From: Histomonas meleagridis
Taxonomy: Eukaryota > Parabasalia > Tritrichomonadida > Dientamoebidae
Reading direction: 5' to 3'
Length of the DNA stretch: 64,000 nucleotides
NCBI GenBank assembly: GCA_020186115.1
Contig: WSYJ01000164.1
Span: 930,001 to 994,000 of the forward strand
Positions 39,215 through 48,915 of this stretch are shown here, in pieces; position 1 is the stretch's first letter, and every line of letters begins with the position of its first letter. The translations under genes were made by a program, and so were the position numbers. The notes under the pieces were generated by a model, which made no database searches, was not told where the DNA came from, and was given only the letters and a program-made list of their open reading frames with translations.

Positions 39215-39769
39215 ATGGGTGAAGAAATAAATTATAAAAAGCAAATTGCTCATTTGGAAAGAATTGCCGAAGAAAAACTGGCCGAAATAAAAAGACTTGA
39301 ACAGGTTCTTCAAGAGGAACAAGAAAAGGGAGAAAAACACAAACAAGAAATTCAAGAAATAACAGATTTTTTAGCAGATTATGATTTACAATGGGTAGGT
39401 GGCCCTGGTCCAAAAAATTTGGCATTTCCACGAGGACCAACAGATATGAATTTATTTATGCAAAAGATTCATGATCTTAATGATCTTGTTGAATCAGAGC
39501 TGGATTTCAAAAACGAAAGCGGGGTTACCAAAGTTGGCCACAAAAAGCCCATCAAGATAACACTTTTGGATGATGGGTTTACATTAAACAATGGCGAATT
39601 GCGCCCTTACAACATTCCACACTCATCTGACTTCTTTCAAGATATTTATGATGGCTTCTTCCCTCTTGAGTTCAAAAAGGATTATCCGGATGGTGTTCGA
39701 CTAACAGTTGAAGATCTTCGAAAGAATGATTTATTCAAAGGTAAGCCGAAGACGTATGGAGATGAATAG
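39215..39769 (+). CDS. UBXN11 (socius)-like SEP-domain protein
   Basis: The 184-residue protein has an N-terminal coiled coil (7-55), a conserved TDFLADYDLQWVGG segment as in UBXN11, and a C-terminal SEP domain at about 118-170 (GFTLNNGELRPYNIPHSSDF, then FFPLEFKKDYPDGVRLTVED). SEP domains in p47 and UBXN proteins bind or regulate p97/VCP. No UBX domain follows, so it is shorter than animal UBXN11. The upstream sequence has TAGCACTTTTTACAA immediately before the ATG. Confidence 0.75.
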   Translation: MGEEINYKKQIAHLERIAEEKLAEIKRLEQVLQEEQEKGEKHKQEIQEITDFLADYDLQWVGGPGPKNLAFPRGPTDMNLFMQKIHDLNDLVESELDFKNESGVTKVGHKKPIKITLLDDGFTLNNGELRPYNIPHSSDFFQDIYDGFFPLEFKKDYPDGVRLTVEDLRKNDLFKGKPKTYGDE

Positions 39770-40512
39770 GAATAACTCGTAAGTTTGTGTTTTTAATAAA
39801 AAAATTTTTATTTCCATGGAACTTGTGTTTTTCTCAATGTAGTAACTTAGAAACTGTAATAATTGGAGAAAATGTTAAGATTGGAGTCGTGAGTTGAGAC
39901 TGTCAAAAAACACAATTTGATTTTCAACCTTTTCCCAATATAGTAACTTGAAAATTGTTATGCTTAAGAAGAATATTAAAACTATTTCTGGTAGCGCATT
40001 TTCTTTTTGCATAAAATTAAAATGTATATTCATTAATAAAATCAATTAGTGTGCTGATAGTGATTTCAATAAAGATTCAGCAAAAAATTTTGTGGTGCTA
40101 ATCGCTTATTAGTAATAGGAAATTAAGATGAAGAAATTGGAAATTTAAGCTTGGGAATAGAAACAGTTGAAGTATATTAACGCCAATGCCAACACGCGAA
40201 TTCATTAATATAATATGTATTCTGAATCAAATACATATACAACTTCGTTACATAGTGATATCACTATTGTGTCTATGTTAAAGAAATAATTATCAAAGAA
40301 ATAATGCTCAAAATCATAAAGATAAAATTCAAGATCAGAAGAAAATGAAAATGAAATAATAAATAATTTTTGATTTTTTGGTACATTCAGGATCTTTACC
40401 TATAATAGCATCCTTTATTAAAAGGATTGATGGACAGAAATTACGATTAAAATCAATTTAAAAAATTGTCTTTTGAATAAAACCGTTATGAAGTTCCTGT
40501 TTAATTTGTTTC
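39770..40512. other. Intergenic region with a diverged duplicated block
   Basis: No gene supported. Segments at about 39828-39880 and 39930-39980 are imperfect copies (CTCAATGTAGTAACTTAGAA versus CCCAATATAGTAACTTGAAA). AACCGTT at 40481-40487, 26 bp before the RPA3-like ATG, is the likely promoter element. Confidence 0.5.
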
Positions 40513-40906
40513 ATGAGCCTTGAAAATCCAGACCCACAGGATTATGCTCACTATGTCACCATCAACGATGCTCTAAAGGGCGCGTTTGGTGGGAAAAAAG
40601 TTAGAGTTTTTGGAAAGTTTTTTTATTATTTCTGATTCTTAGAATTGATTTAGTCACGAATAAAATGATCATAACTAATGGGGAAGCACAAATTGAATGC
40701 TCCATCCCAGATGTTTTTAATTTTAATCTTACAGAAAAACAACAAGTTCAAGTTTATGGTATTCTTCATCCAGTATATTTTATTTCTAATTCAAGATTGC
40801 ACCACAACCTATCATCACGACTCTGATATTTCAAGTAATGGATGGTGTAGATGTTTCTGCATATAATTTTGCTGTACAGAAATTCAATGAATTTGTATAT
40901 CAATAA
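40513..40906 (+). CDS. Replication protein A 14-kDa subunit (RPA3)-like, two mini-introns
   Basis: Exons are 40513-40616, 40643-40772 and 40796-40906. Joined, they give a continuous 114-residue protein, the usual RPA3 length (110-121). Segments: DALKGAFGGKKVRVFGKI, LVTNKMIITNGEAQIECSIP, KQQVQVYGILHPIAP, then VMDGVDVSAYNFAVQKF. The last part matches the RPA3 C-terminal helix with its DV-x2-YN-x-AV pattern, and the rest has OB-fold strand spacing. Unspliced, each piece runs into stops and shifts, so an annotator would miss it. RPA3 stabilises the single-strand-DNA-binding RPA trimer. It converges with FCF1, whose stop is only 36 bp away. The family call is good but rests on pattern recognition. 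Confidence 0.75.
40617..40642 (+). other. Predicted 26-nt intron 1 of the RPA3-like gene
   Basis: Starts GTTTTT and ends TCTGATTCTTAG. The 12-base end aligns with the trichomonad fused branch-point/acceptor ACTAACACACAG (CTRAY, then AG). Removal joins GGA-AA to A-ATT in frame (Gly-Lys-Ile). Retention gives TGA seven codons later. Confidence 0.72.
40773..40795 (+). other. Predicted 23-nt intron 2 of the RPA3-like gene
   Basis: Starts GTATAT, close to the trichomonad GYAYGT donor, and ends TCTAATTCAAG. It shares TATTTCTRATTC with intron 1. Removal joins CCA to ATT in phase 0 and restores the frame for the conserved C-terminal helix. Confidence 0.75.
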
Positions 40907-40941
40907 ACAAAATTAATTAATATTAAATTTATTTATGACAT

Positions 40942-41508
40942 TTAAAAGTTTCGCGATCCGCCAAAATCACTATCCGGAAGTCGTTCAACTTGGAATTTAT
41001 TATTATGCAAATACATAATTGGAACACCTGGAATCTTACGGATTCTTCGCTTGAGATCCTTGTCGTTTGTTGCAACAAGGTAGCATCTGTTTTGTTGAAC
41101 CATTGCTACAATGCAATCGTCTGCATAATTTCCTCTACATCCGCATTTAATTTTTCGTATTCGTGGATCCTTTGCTAATTTTAATGCTAAATGGAATTTA
41201 CGACCAAGTTTTTCTAATTCTGCAATGACGCAATCTGTAACAACAGGAATCACTTTTGCAACTAAACATTTCTGTAACCCATCAATCAAATCTATTTTAT
41301 CTGCACACGTTTGCCAAAGCATGTTTGTATCAACAATAACACGAAATGGTGGTCCAAGGTCTGGATTATAGCTAAAGAATAAATTTGATGGGACAAAATT
41401 TTCATCATTATCCGGTGCTTTTTCTTCTGGCTTCTTTGGAGCATTAAGTTCCACTCTTTGGTCATTTGGTTTAATCACCTTTGGGATTTTCCTTTTGACT
41501 TTACTCAT
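40942..41508 (-). CDS. FCF1: rRNA-processing PIN endonuclease FCF1/UTP24
   Basis: The 188-residue protein matches FCF1: a basic N-terminus, FRVIVDTNMLWQTCADKIDL, TDCVIAELEKLGRKFHLAL, then the CGCRGNYADDCIV and VATNDKDLKRRIRKIPGVPI segments. Acidic PIN residues D60, D92, D130/D131 and D149 are in place for metal binding. In yeast and human this enzyme cleaves pre-18S rRNA at sites A1 and A2 in the SSU processome. The coding strand upstream has GGGTGCCC followed by TTTAAAATC, a GC box like others in the window. Confidence 0.93.
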   Translation of the reverse strand: MSKVKRKIPKVIKPNDQRVELNAPKKPEEKAPDNDENFVPSNLFFSYNPDLGPPFRVIVDTNMLWQTCADKIDLIDGLQKCLVAKVIPVVTDCVIAELEKLGRKFHLALKLAKDPRIRKIKCGCRGNYADDCIVAMVQQNRCYLVATNDKDLKRRIRKIPGVPIMYLHNNKFQVERLPDSDFGGSRNF

Positions 41509-41621
41509 CTAATGTATGACCAAAAGACATGTGATATGAAATGATTTTAAAGGGCACCCAAAAAACTTTAAAATTGTTTTCATGAAATCTTTACTAAAAA
41601 TACACATATGAAGCACAAAAA

Positions 41622-42953
41622 CTAATTAGCACAAAGTCCTTCTTTAGTTTGTGCTTCAGAATAATTTTCAAATGATATAACTCTTGGAATTGAACAATCA
41701 ACATAAGAAAAAGATTGAATATCCAAAACTGATTCATCAGAGTTTGAACTTAGTGATGATGGCACAGTTTCGCTTGTATAATTTTCACTAAAGTTGATAA
41801 CACTATCATCATTTGGAACATAAGGAGAAAATTCCGGTGTTGTTTGCATCTTTGCAACCTTCTTCCAATCAATTCCAGCAAAGTATGGATGCTCTGTTAT
41901 GTTCGGTCCTAATCTCTTTTTCGGATCCTTTTCAAGGAGACCGTTTATAAACGAAGCGGTGACTTCATCGACGGTTTTTGGGATGTTCGGTTTTTCGTAA
42001 CGAATTTTTTCGAACAATTTACGACGATTAAAGCAGGAAAATGGAAGCCTTCCAGTTATGAGCCTATGAGCGAGGATTCCAAGTCCCCACCAATCAATAG
42101 AAAAAGTTTGTTCTTCACCATTTAACATTTCAGGTGAAAGATATTCAACAGTTCCGCAAAAAGATGAATCATTTGCATCTTGTTGCTTAGATAACCCAAA
42201 ATCAGCAAGTTTTATATGACCTTTAACATCGATTAAAATGTTTTCGGGTTTAAGGTCTCTATAAATAACGCCGATTTTGTGTAGAGTTTTAAGAGCTATT
42301 ACTATTTCAGCGAGCCATAATTTTATCTGTTTTTGAGAAAATGTATCATTATTTTCAAGATGAAAGCGAAGATCGCCACCAGCAACATACTCTAGAACTA
42401 GATAACATTTCTCGCAGTCTTGAAATGCATAATAAAGATGTGTAATAAACTGATGTTTAGCTTTCATCAAAATGTTAAGTTCAGAAAGAACTTGTGACGC
42501 TTTTGCCTGCGAGTTAAGCTTGTATTTGTCAATGGCCTTAATAGCGTATAATTTCTGATTAATTTTACAACGAGAAAGATATACTTTCCCACTATATCCT
42601 TCGCCAATTAAACGAAGGATCTCAAAATCATCAACACCCATTGGATGTTCTTTGTGTTTAGGCTTCAGTGCTCCAATCCATCTTTCTATTTCTTGTTGAG
42701 AATTGCAAAAAAGAAATTTCTCCTTATTATCCTTAAGTTCTAAAGTAAACCCTGGGTTTGGTTCACATTTTATCTTATGAACGTGTTTTATTTGATCGAG
42801 TCTAATGATTTCGTTTGGATATAAACTTTGCTCATTTGCAAAAAATGAGAGTTTGTTTTTGAATAAGGTACAATACCATTGCTTACATGATAAAAGTTTG
42901 CTTGCCTTCTCCATAAGCCAACCCTTGATCATCATAAGTGGTTCTGAATTCAT
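41622..42953 (-). CDS. PH-domain AGC protein kinase (Akt/PKB-like)
   Basis: The 443-residue protein has the Akt layout. A PH domain spans about 9-97 (MIKGWLMEKASK to ERWIGALK). The kinase domain spans 108-363 with GEGYSG (117-122), K139, YRDLKPEN (D233), DFG (D251) and SSFCGTVEYLSPEM. Ser264 sits where Akt Thr308 is, so PDK1-type activation would be on Ser. The C-terminal AGC tail has an NFSENYTSE turn and a hydrophobic-motif-like SFSYVD. In model systems this architecture responds to PI3K lipids. PH basic residues for PIP3 are not obvious, so lipid dependence is uncertain. Confidence 0.88.
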   Translation of the reverse strand: MNSEPLMMIKGWLMEKASKLLSCKQWYCTLFKNKLSFFANEQSLYPNEIIRLDQIKHVHKIKCEPNPGFTLELKDNKEKFLFCNSQQEIERWIGALKPKHKEHPMGVDDFEILRLIGEGYSGKVYLSRCKINQKLYAIKAIDKYKLNSQAKASQVLSELNILMKAKHQFITHLYYAFQDCEKCYLVLEYVAGGDLRFHLENNDTFSQKQIKLWLAEIVIALKTLHKIGVIYRDLKPENILIDVKGHIKLADFGLSKQQDANDSSFCGTVEYLSPEMLNGEEQTFSIDWWGLGILAHRLITGRLPFSCFNRRKLFEKIRYEKPNIPKTVDEVTASFINGLLEKDPKKRLGPNITEHPYFAGIDWKKVAKMQTTPEFSPYVPNDDSVINFSENYTSETVPSSLSSNSDESVLDIQSFSYVDCSIPRVISFENYSEAQTKEGLCAN

Positions 42954-43681
42954 TAAATACTTTAAATTGAAAAAATTGAAAAAGCGTCGTTTTGCCCGAA
43001 AACGAAATCTTGGCTAAATTGAAATAAAATCTGTGTATTCAATTATCACCAATTTAAACGTCACCAGATAATCGTAAACTATACAAAAAAAAATGGTCCG
43101 TCAACTTCATATCACATAACTCGAACGTTAAGCATGTTCCGTGACTATTTTTTCAATGGAAAGTTAGGTCAAAACTGTTGAAAATAGAAGTATGTAAAGA
43201 AATGGATAATCATGCGTGTTAAACTAAAATTTGCCAAAACGTTTTTACCAATCGCAAAATTTTCCAACCCAAGAATTCAAAGAATAGGTAAAAACAATTT
43301 TTTGATCAATCCATTTGCAAAAGTAATTCCCTTTAAAATATGATTTATCAAATGCAAAATCATGAAAACATGAATGACATTCATTTGGCAACTACCTTTT
43401 TGTTGAATTGTAATTTTTTTAATGTGATATCATCAAAAATCAATATAGTATTGGAAAATCCTGTAAATTTACATTAAAAACGAATTTCGATTGCATTTTG
43501 AATATAAAGCAATACAACTCTCTTGTTTTGATCCTTTTGATTTCGAATATAAATCCATTTTAGATATTAAAATAATCGCAAATATTTTCCGACTAGACAC
43601 TGCATTTTGATGTTGAATAAAAATAACTTTTTTAATTAATTTTATCTATGCTCTCTATAAAGAATACCAAGAAATTGGAAC
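42954..43681. other. Intergenic region between divergent kinase and eL13 genes
   Basis: No gene supported. A short stretch at about 43097-43153 containing CTCGAACGTTAAGCATG and ending in a T run vaguely recalls a 5S/Pol III unit but does not fold or match as one. The eL13 promoter side shows no AACCGTT or ACCTTT element. Confidence 0.4.
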
Positions 43682-44320
43682 ATGAGAATGGTTGTAAACA
43701 AATTTGAATGCTATCGTAACGGTTTGGTCCTTCCTTTCAACAGAATGGTTTGCAAAAACAACAGAGTACCAAACGATCACCTTCGCAAGGATTGGTTCCG
43801 TCGTATTAAGTTCTATTTTGATGATCCAGCCCGTAAGAAGAGGCGTCAAATTGCCAGAGCAATCCGTGCTAAAAAGATCGCTCCAAGACCAGTTGAAGGC
43901 CCACTTCGCCCACTTGTTCATTGCCCAACAGTTCGCTACAATCGTAAAGTAAGGCTTGGACGTGGCTTCACTGTTGAAGAAGTTAAAGCTGCCGGATTTG
44001 AACCATCACGTGCCAGATTCATGGGCATTGCTATGGATAAATTCCGTGTTCATACAAAGGATGAAATCAAGCAAGCTAACATTGAACGTCTTAAGGCCTA
44101 TAAGGCAAAGATGGTTCGTGTTCATACAAAGACTGAGAAGCTTCCAGCTGGAGAATCCATCCCATCTCTTTTCGCTCTTCCAAAGGTTGACCAAAAGGTT
44201 ACATGGAGAGTAATCAAAGATGAAGAAAAGAAAGCTGAACTTTTCAAGACCAAGCAACAAGCACATAAGGCATGGAGGGCATCCATCAAGGCCAAAGAAG
44301 CTGCGAAGCACAAGAAATAA
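43682..44320 (+). CDS. RPL13: 60S ribosomal protein eL13
   Basis: The 212-residue protein has the eL13 core: WFRRIKFYFDDPARKKRRQI, ARAIRAKKIAPRPVEGPLRP, VHCPTVRYNRKVRLGRGFT, then EEVKAAGF, with a basic helical C-terminus. Length is normal (about 205-215). The start is either 43682 or the ATG two codons later. Unlike eS26, eL20 and eL36 it lacks the AACGGTT plus ACCTTT promoter layout. The upstream DNA reads CTCTCTATAAAGAATACC. Several overlapping open frames on both strands are shadows caused by its higher GC. Confidence 0.95.
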   Translation: MRMVVNKFECYRNGLVLPFNRMVCKNNRVPNDHLRKDWFRRIKFYFDDPARKKRRQIARAIRAKKIAPRPVEGPLRPLVHCPTVRYNRKVRLGRGFTVEEVKAAGFEPSRARFMGIAMDKFRVHTKDEIKQANIERLKAYKAKMVRVHTKTEKLPAGESIPSLFALPKVDQKVTWRVIKDEEKKAELFKTKQQAHKAWRASIKAKEAAKHKK

Positions 44321-44507
44321 ACCATTTTCTTTGATCTCGCAAATTAATGATTTTCCGCATATCATTTTTGAATGTAATTTCAAACTAAAGCAAGTAACAT
44401 AGTTAAATTATGTTTCATTAAGTCATATTTCTTTTTTCTAAAGATTTTTTTGAGTTTATGTAAAAAAATATTTTTTAAAAACCGTTTATTTCCTTTCAAA
44501 AAAATTA

Positions 44508-47500
44508 ATGAAGAAAGAGGAACCAACAATTTTCTTAGTTGCAAATCAAAATGGGGAACGAGCTCGACGTCCTTGTAAACAACTCGAAAATAACACATCT
44601 CGTGAATTATCTGATTATTTGAAATCCTTACCAATTTTTAATTCTAAAACAGAATACACACTCTTTTTTTCAAATGCCGAATTTGGGATTAGTATTCCTG
44701 ACCCATGTCATCCATTTGATATTTTCCCACAAGTTATTTATCATGTTCAATCAGCTGCATCAGATACATTAAATTGGAAAGATATTCCACATTTTACTAT
44801 GTATCCCATATCAGTTGAATACACCAACAAAATTATGTTTACGCTTCATCATATTAATAATTCTTTTCCAGACATTCCGATACGAATCCCATTAAATTTC
44901 AACAATAAAGATCTTCCATCTTCATTTAAATCATCTTTATCCGAATGTAATTGGAATGCCATATATAGTCAAGCCTCAGAATTTCTAAAAATTCAACCCA
45001 ACCAATTAATAATTCGCATAGAAATCAATACTGAATCACATGTCTTATTCCCATTCCAACCAATCATTGAAGGTTTTGGTGATGTTTTTGATTATTCCAC
45101 TGGTGTTTTTATTGGTACCCATAAATTATTATATCAAGTTGTATCAGAAAAAATACGAGCGAGTAAACGAAATGTCGCATTAGCACGCTCATCCTTTGTT
45201 GATGATTATGTCTCCCGCTTAGCCTTTTTCAAAGGAGTTTCCGAGTCAGTTATTGAACAAATCTCCACATTACAAAAAAATGTTTTTTCATATTTAGGAT
45301 CAAATGGAATAACATGTTTCTTACCAGAAGTACTTCAACTTTTATGTGACCAATTTTCTGTAATCACTGCTGACAAATCGATGTTATCAGCATTAAAGCA
45401 TGCGTTATCACAAACATTAGTTTCCGTAATGATGCCATATGTTTCTACTATCATCGGGCGCTTTGATTTTAAGGTCAATTCGTGGAATGTTTTGGTTACG
45501 TGGATCAAAAACATCCAAAACACAGCAAACTATAAAATCAAATTGGACTTCGAAAACGATTCGGAGAAGTCAATCACGACATTAATCTTATTAGCCACAA
45601 TCTCACATAGTGATTTAGTTGAGAAACTTGTTGATTATTCATATGAATTCCAATTATATTTTTCACATGAACATATGTTTCCACAATCTGATTGTGTTTT
45701 AGGTACAGTTATCTTGGAAACGCCAATTAAAATTGAGGGAAATGAGTATGTTATCATATTAACGAGTGGATTTGTGTATTTTTGTGATTATAAAATGACA
45801 AATAATGAACAATTACAAGTGTTACCACAATACCTTGTAATTGATCCTAAGAACTTTTCTGTGATATTTTTCTTGCCGATAAGTCAATGGGAATTTATAC
45901 CATTACATAATCATAAAGATAATATATGTGGCGGATTATTCATAGGTCCGAATATTTTTAGGGTACAATTTGTTTATGACTCACATAACACTGTTTTATT
46001 ATTTTGGATACATTTTGTGTTATGTAAATTACGATTAAATAATGAGACGACTAAATTGGCTATATCGAATATAAGTAATCCGATAATTAATTTATCTTTT
46101 CCTTTTATTATTGATAACTTTCGTTTGGCTGCTTCGATTACATTGTTAGAACGTTTTTGGGATGTGCAAATTTCAATGGATGAAATTATGGATATAATTG
46201 ACTTAGTTCAACGACAAAACAAAATGTTAATTTATCCTTCGATAGATATGTCGAGAATCCCCGAAAAATATATTGGCATGACACGGATTACTATTGGTAA
46301 TAATTCGATCGAGCCAAAACAAATTATTAATTCGATTCGTAACATTTCGCCTTATAAATTCATACAAGAAGTCGATGACGAAATAATTGATAACATATTG
46401 TTACGTCATATTGTTCGTTGTTCTTTAATGGATATGTTTACGTCAAACAACAAAACTATTTTATTCCATTCTTTGTTCCCATTCCAAATAAGTAACTTCG
46501 CTTACTCGATTTCATTAAGCGATTTCGATTTGCTTCAATATCAATTGGAAACGTTCCACCTTTCAATTTCTCAATTCAAAATTGCGAACTTGCCGTTATT
46601 ACATTACGCTTGCTTAACGTCCAACAATTCGGTCTTCATTCAGGCTATCGCTAAACGGTCGTCGGTGTACCTCAAAGATAACACCGATGGGAAAAGTGCT
46701 CTTTTTTACTCATTAAGAAATCCAAATATTTCAATATCACAAGCATTAATCGATAGCAAAATTGATTTAGATTCTTGTGATTATGAAAAGTTATCGCCTT
46801 TAATGTTCTTAATCACAATTAACGATTTTGAGCGATCGAAATTTTTATTGCAAAATGAAGCATGCACAAACAAACCTAATTCGAGCACGTACTATTACTC
46901 ATCTCTGTTGTTTAGCTTGATTGAACAAAAGAATTACGAAGCACTTAAATTAATATTACCATATTGCGGAGAAGACATTAACACACCAAACATTGATGGG
47001 TTGTTTGTAACACAGTTTTTATTAATGAACAAATTCACTAAAGTGATCAAAGATATTATCAAGTTATGTCCGAATTATAATCCTAATTTAGTGTCAATGT
47101 TAGCTCCACATCCACTACATCTGTTTGTTACTTTGGTTCATGAAATGAACATGGAAATTCTCGAAGATTTGTTGGCAATTCCTTTGTTATCGATAAATCC
47201 AATCGATGAATATGGCAATACGCCTTTGAACTTGATGTTGCAAAACGATTTAATAGACTTTGCTGAAAGAATTATAATCGACCCAAGATGTAATGTGAAT
47301 ATTTATAACTCAAAAGGTGAGTCGCCTTTGTTTTTGGCAATAAACTTGGAAAACGAAGCGCTGATAAAGACATTGATTGACAACGGAGCTTATGTGAATA
47401 TGCCAAACGAAAATGGAGTAACTCCGTTATATCATGCGGTTGAAATGGGTAAAGAAAAAATTGTCCTGATGCTGATTAATTCAGGTGCCAAGCCAAACTT

Positions 47501-47636
47501 ATGGTATACAAACGGGAATTTGCCACTGCATATTGCAAACCAAAATATATCAAAAATTTTGCTGCAAAATGGGGCAGACCAAAAACTGCCAAGTTTTGCC
47601 AAGAAAAACGTAAAGAACGACGAAAAGACGAAATGA
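44508..47636 (+). CDS. Large ankyrin-repeat protein with DH/PH-like middle region
   Basis: The protein is 1042 residues. Residues about 215-400 are a helical bundle that could be a Dbl-homology RhoGEF domain (RSSFVDDYVSRLAFFKGVSE, then SWNVLVTWIKNIQNT). Residues about 405-515 have the strand-helix pattern of a PH domain (GTVILETPIKIEGNEYVIIL to LFWIHFVLCKL). Residues about 690-1030 are ankyrin repeats (GESPLFLAINLENEALIKTL, VTPLYHAVEMGKEKIVLMLI). The end is Lys-rich. Upstream, AACCGTTT (44480-44487) and CCTTTC (44492-44497) precede the ATG. The ankyrin part is certain; the DH call is tentative. Confidence 0.7.
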   Translation: MKKEEPTIFLVANQNGERARRPCKQLENNTSRELSDYLKSLPIFNSKTEYTLFFSNAEFGISIPDPCHPFDIFPQVIYHVQSAASDTLNWKDIPHFTMYPISVEYTNKIMFTLHHINNSFPDIPIRIPLNFNNKDLPSSFKSSLSECNWNAIYSQASEFLKIQPNQLIIRIEINTESHVLFPFQPIIEGFGDVFDYSTGVFIGTHKLLYQVVSEKIRASKRNVALARSSFVDDYVSRLAFFKGVSESVIEQISTLQKNVFSYLGSNGITCFLPEVLQLLCDQFSVITADKSMLSALKHALSQTLVSVMMPYVSTIIGRFDFKVNSWNVLVTWIKNIQNTANYKIKLDFENDSEKSITTLILLATISHSDLVEKLVDYSYEFQLYFSHEHMFPQSDCVLGTVILETPIKIEGNEYVIILTSGFVYFCDYKMTNNEQLQVLPQYLVIDPKNFSVIFFLPISQWEFIPLHNHKDNICGGLFIGPNIFRVQFVYDSHNTVLLFWIHFVLCKLRLNNETTKLAISNISNPIINLSFPFIIDNFRLAASITLLERFWDVQISMDEIMDIIDLVQRQNKMLIYPSIDMSRIPEKYIGMTRITIGNNSIEPKQIINSIRNISPYKFIQEVDDEIIDNILLRHIVRCSLMDMFTSNNKTILFHSLFPFQISNFAYSISLSDFDLLQYQLETFHLSISQFKIANLPLLHYACLTSNNSVFIQAIAKRSSVYLKDNTDGKSALFYSLRNPNISISQALIDSKIDLDSCDYEKLSPLMFLITINDFERSKFLLQNEACTNKPNSSTYYYSSLLFSLIEQKNYEALKLILPYCGEDINTPNIDGLFVTQFLLMNKFTKVIKDIIKLCPNYNPNLVSMLAPHPLHLFVTLVHEMNMEILEDLLAIPLLSINPIDEYGNTPLNLMLQNDLIDFAERIIIDPRCNVNIYNSKGESPLFLAINLENEALIKTLIDNGAYVNMPNENGVTPLYHAVEMGKEKIVLMLINSGAKPNLWYTNGNLPLHIANQNISKILLQNGADQKLPSFAKKNVKNDEKTK

Positions 47637-48179
47637 AAATTTTTTTTAAATAAAATGTTATGCACTTAAATTTATTTTACTATTTAGATAAGATAATGAC
47701 TTCTTGGAAAGAAAATAAGAAAATTGATTTTATGTATTAATTTAATTGTTAGGAAAAGAAGAATTTTTTGTGCAAGATGATTTTGAAATATTTTTTTTTT
47801 AAATAAAAGAGATTTTCGAATAATGTTATAATACAATCAAATTTTAAATAATCATCATGATGTATGGATAAATTAATTCATAGAAAATAATTGATTTAAA
47901 GAAGTGCTTAAGCGAAAGCATTTTGAGGTTCTATTACATTAATACTCCAAATTCAAAATATAAACAATCTATAATGACATAAATGTCATATTAAGGCTTG
48001 GACAAAATCACACTTGCCAATTTTCTGGAATGGTATTTTTCAGTAAATCAGCTGATTTGCATGTTGATTTTCGATTTTTATTTGGATGAATTATAGTTAA
48101 TAATGAATTGAACATATGTAATAGAATAGAGCTTTTAAAATTATATTTAAGATAAATAAATCATGTTTGAAAATTCTCA
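47637..48179. other. Intergenic region, nothing supported
   Basis: AT-rich sequence downstream of the large ankyrin gene. No gene or clear regulatory element was seen. Confidence 0.4.
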
Positions 48180-48400
48180 AAGCTTATCCAACATAATATA
48201 AAATTACTTCTTGAACAAGAAGGAATTGATATTAATGTTAAAGACAATATTTATATGTTATATTTAATATTACAAATATTTAATACAGAACTTATGTATG
48301 CATCCAAATTAAAAATGAAATCAATTTATCTATATCTAAGAGGTATTATTATGCCAAAATATATTATATGCAGATTTGATTTTAAAGATGGGAGAAATTA
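48180..48400 (+). pseudogene. Isolated ankyrin-repeat relic
   Basis: At about 48195-48246 the frame reads IKLLLEQEGIDINVKDN, a consensus ankyrin second helix and loop, followed by ATTTATATG and AT-rich sequence, then TELMYAS, the start of the next repeat (48286 onward). It ends at a stop near 48400. This is the same module-spacer-module pattern as at 56.6-57.5 kb, so it is a fossil of the same family. Confidence 0.6.
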
Positions 48401-48915
48401 AATAAATATCTTTTCATACCTTAAAGAAATATGTTAAGGTGTGTCGGATTTATGAGTTTTTTGTTAATACTATTAATGTTTTTTAAAATGTATCTCTAAT
48501 TTTATGGACGAATATCATTCTTTTAACAGAAAATGTTTTTTTCTTAAAACTATAAATTGTTTATAAATTCTAAAGCGTCAAGCAGATATTTCTCACTCTT
48601 TCAATGTATTTCAAAATGATTTTAACTAAAAAGCATTTCTATTTATCTATTACATAAATTCTATTAATATATTCTAAAACATCGGTAATCGAAATAAGCA
48701 TTTGAAATCTGAACATCCTTGAGAAAACATATCACCACTTCCAACACATTCATTTACAAAATCAAATACATATGCACAGTCAGATTCAATTTCATTTTAA
48801 ATAAAAATACAATTTTTTTAATGAATATTAGTCTATTTTTTTCAAGCATTAAATTATTTATCTTTGACTATAGATAAAAACAACATTAACTTTATTCATA
48901 ATAAATTTTTATTTT
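48401..48915. other. Intergenic region, nothing supported
   Basis: AT-rich sequence between the ankyrin relic and the 3' end of the ARM-like gene. No feature can be supported. Confidence 0.4.

Noticed and set aside
43097-43153. Possible 5S rRNA or Pol III unit (CTCGAACGTTAAGCATG followed by a T run)
   Set aside because: Only about a dozen bases recall the 5S internal box. The rest does not match and no paired closing stem was found.
44006-44383. Several minus-strand frames over eL13
   Set aside because: Antisense shadows of a ribosomal protein gene with higher GC content.
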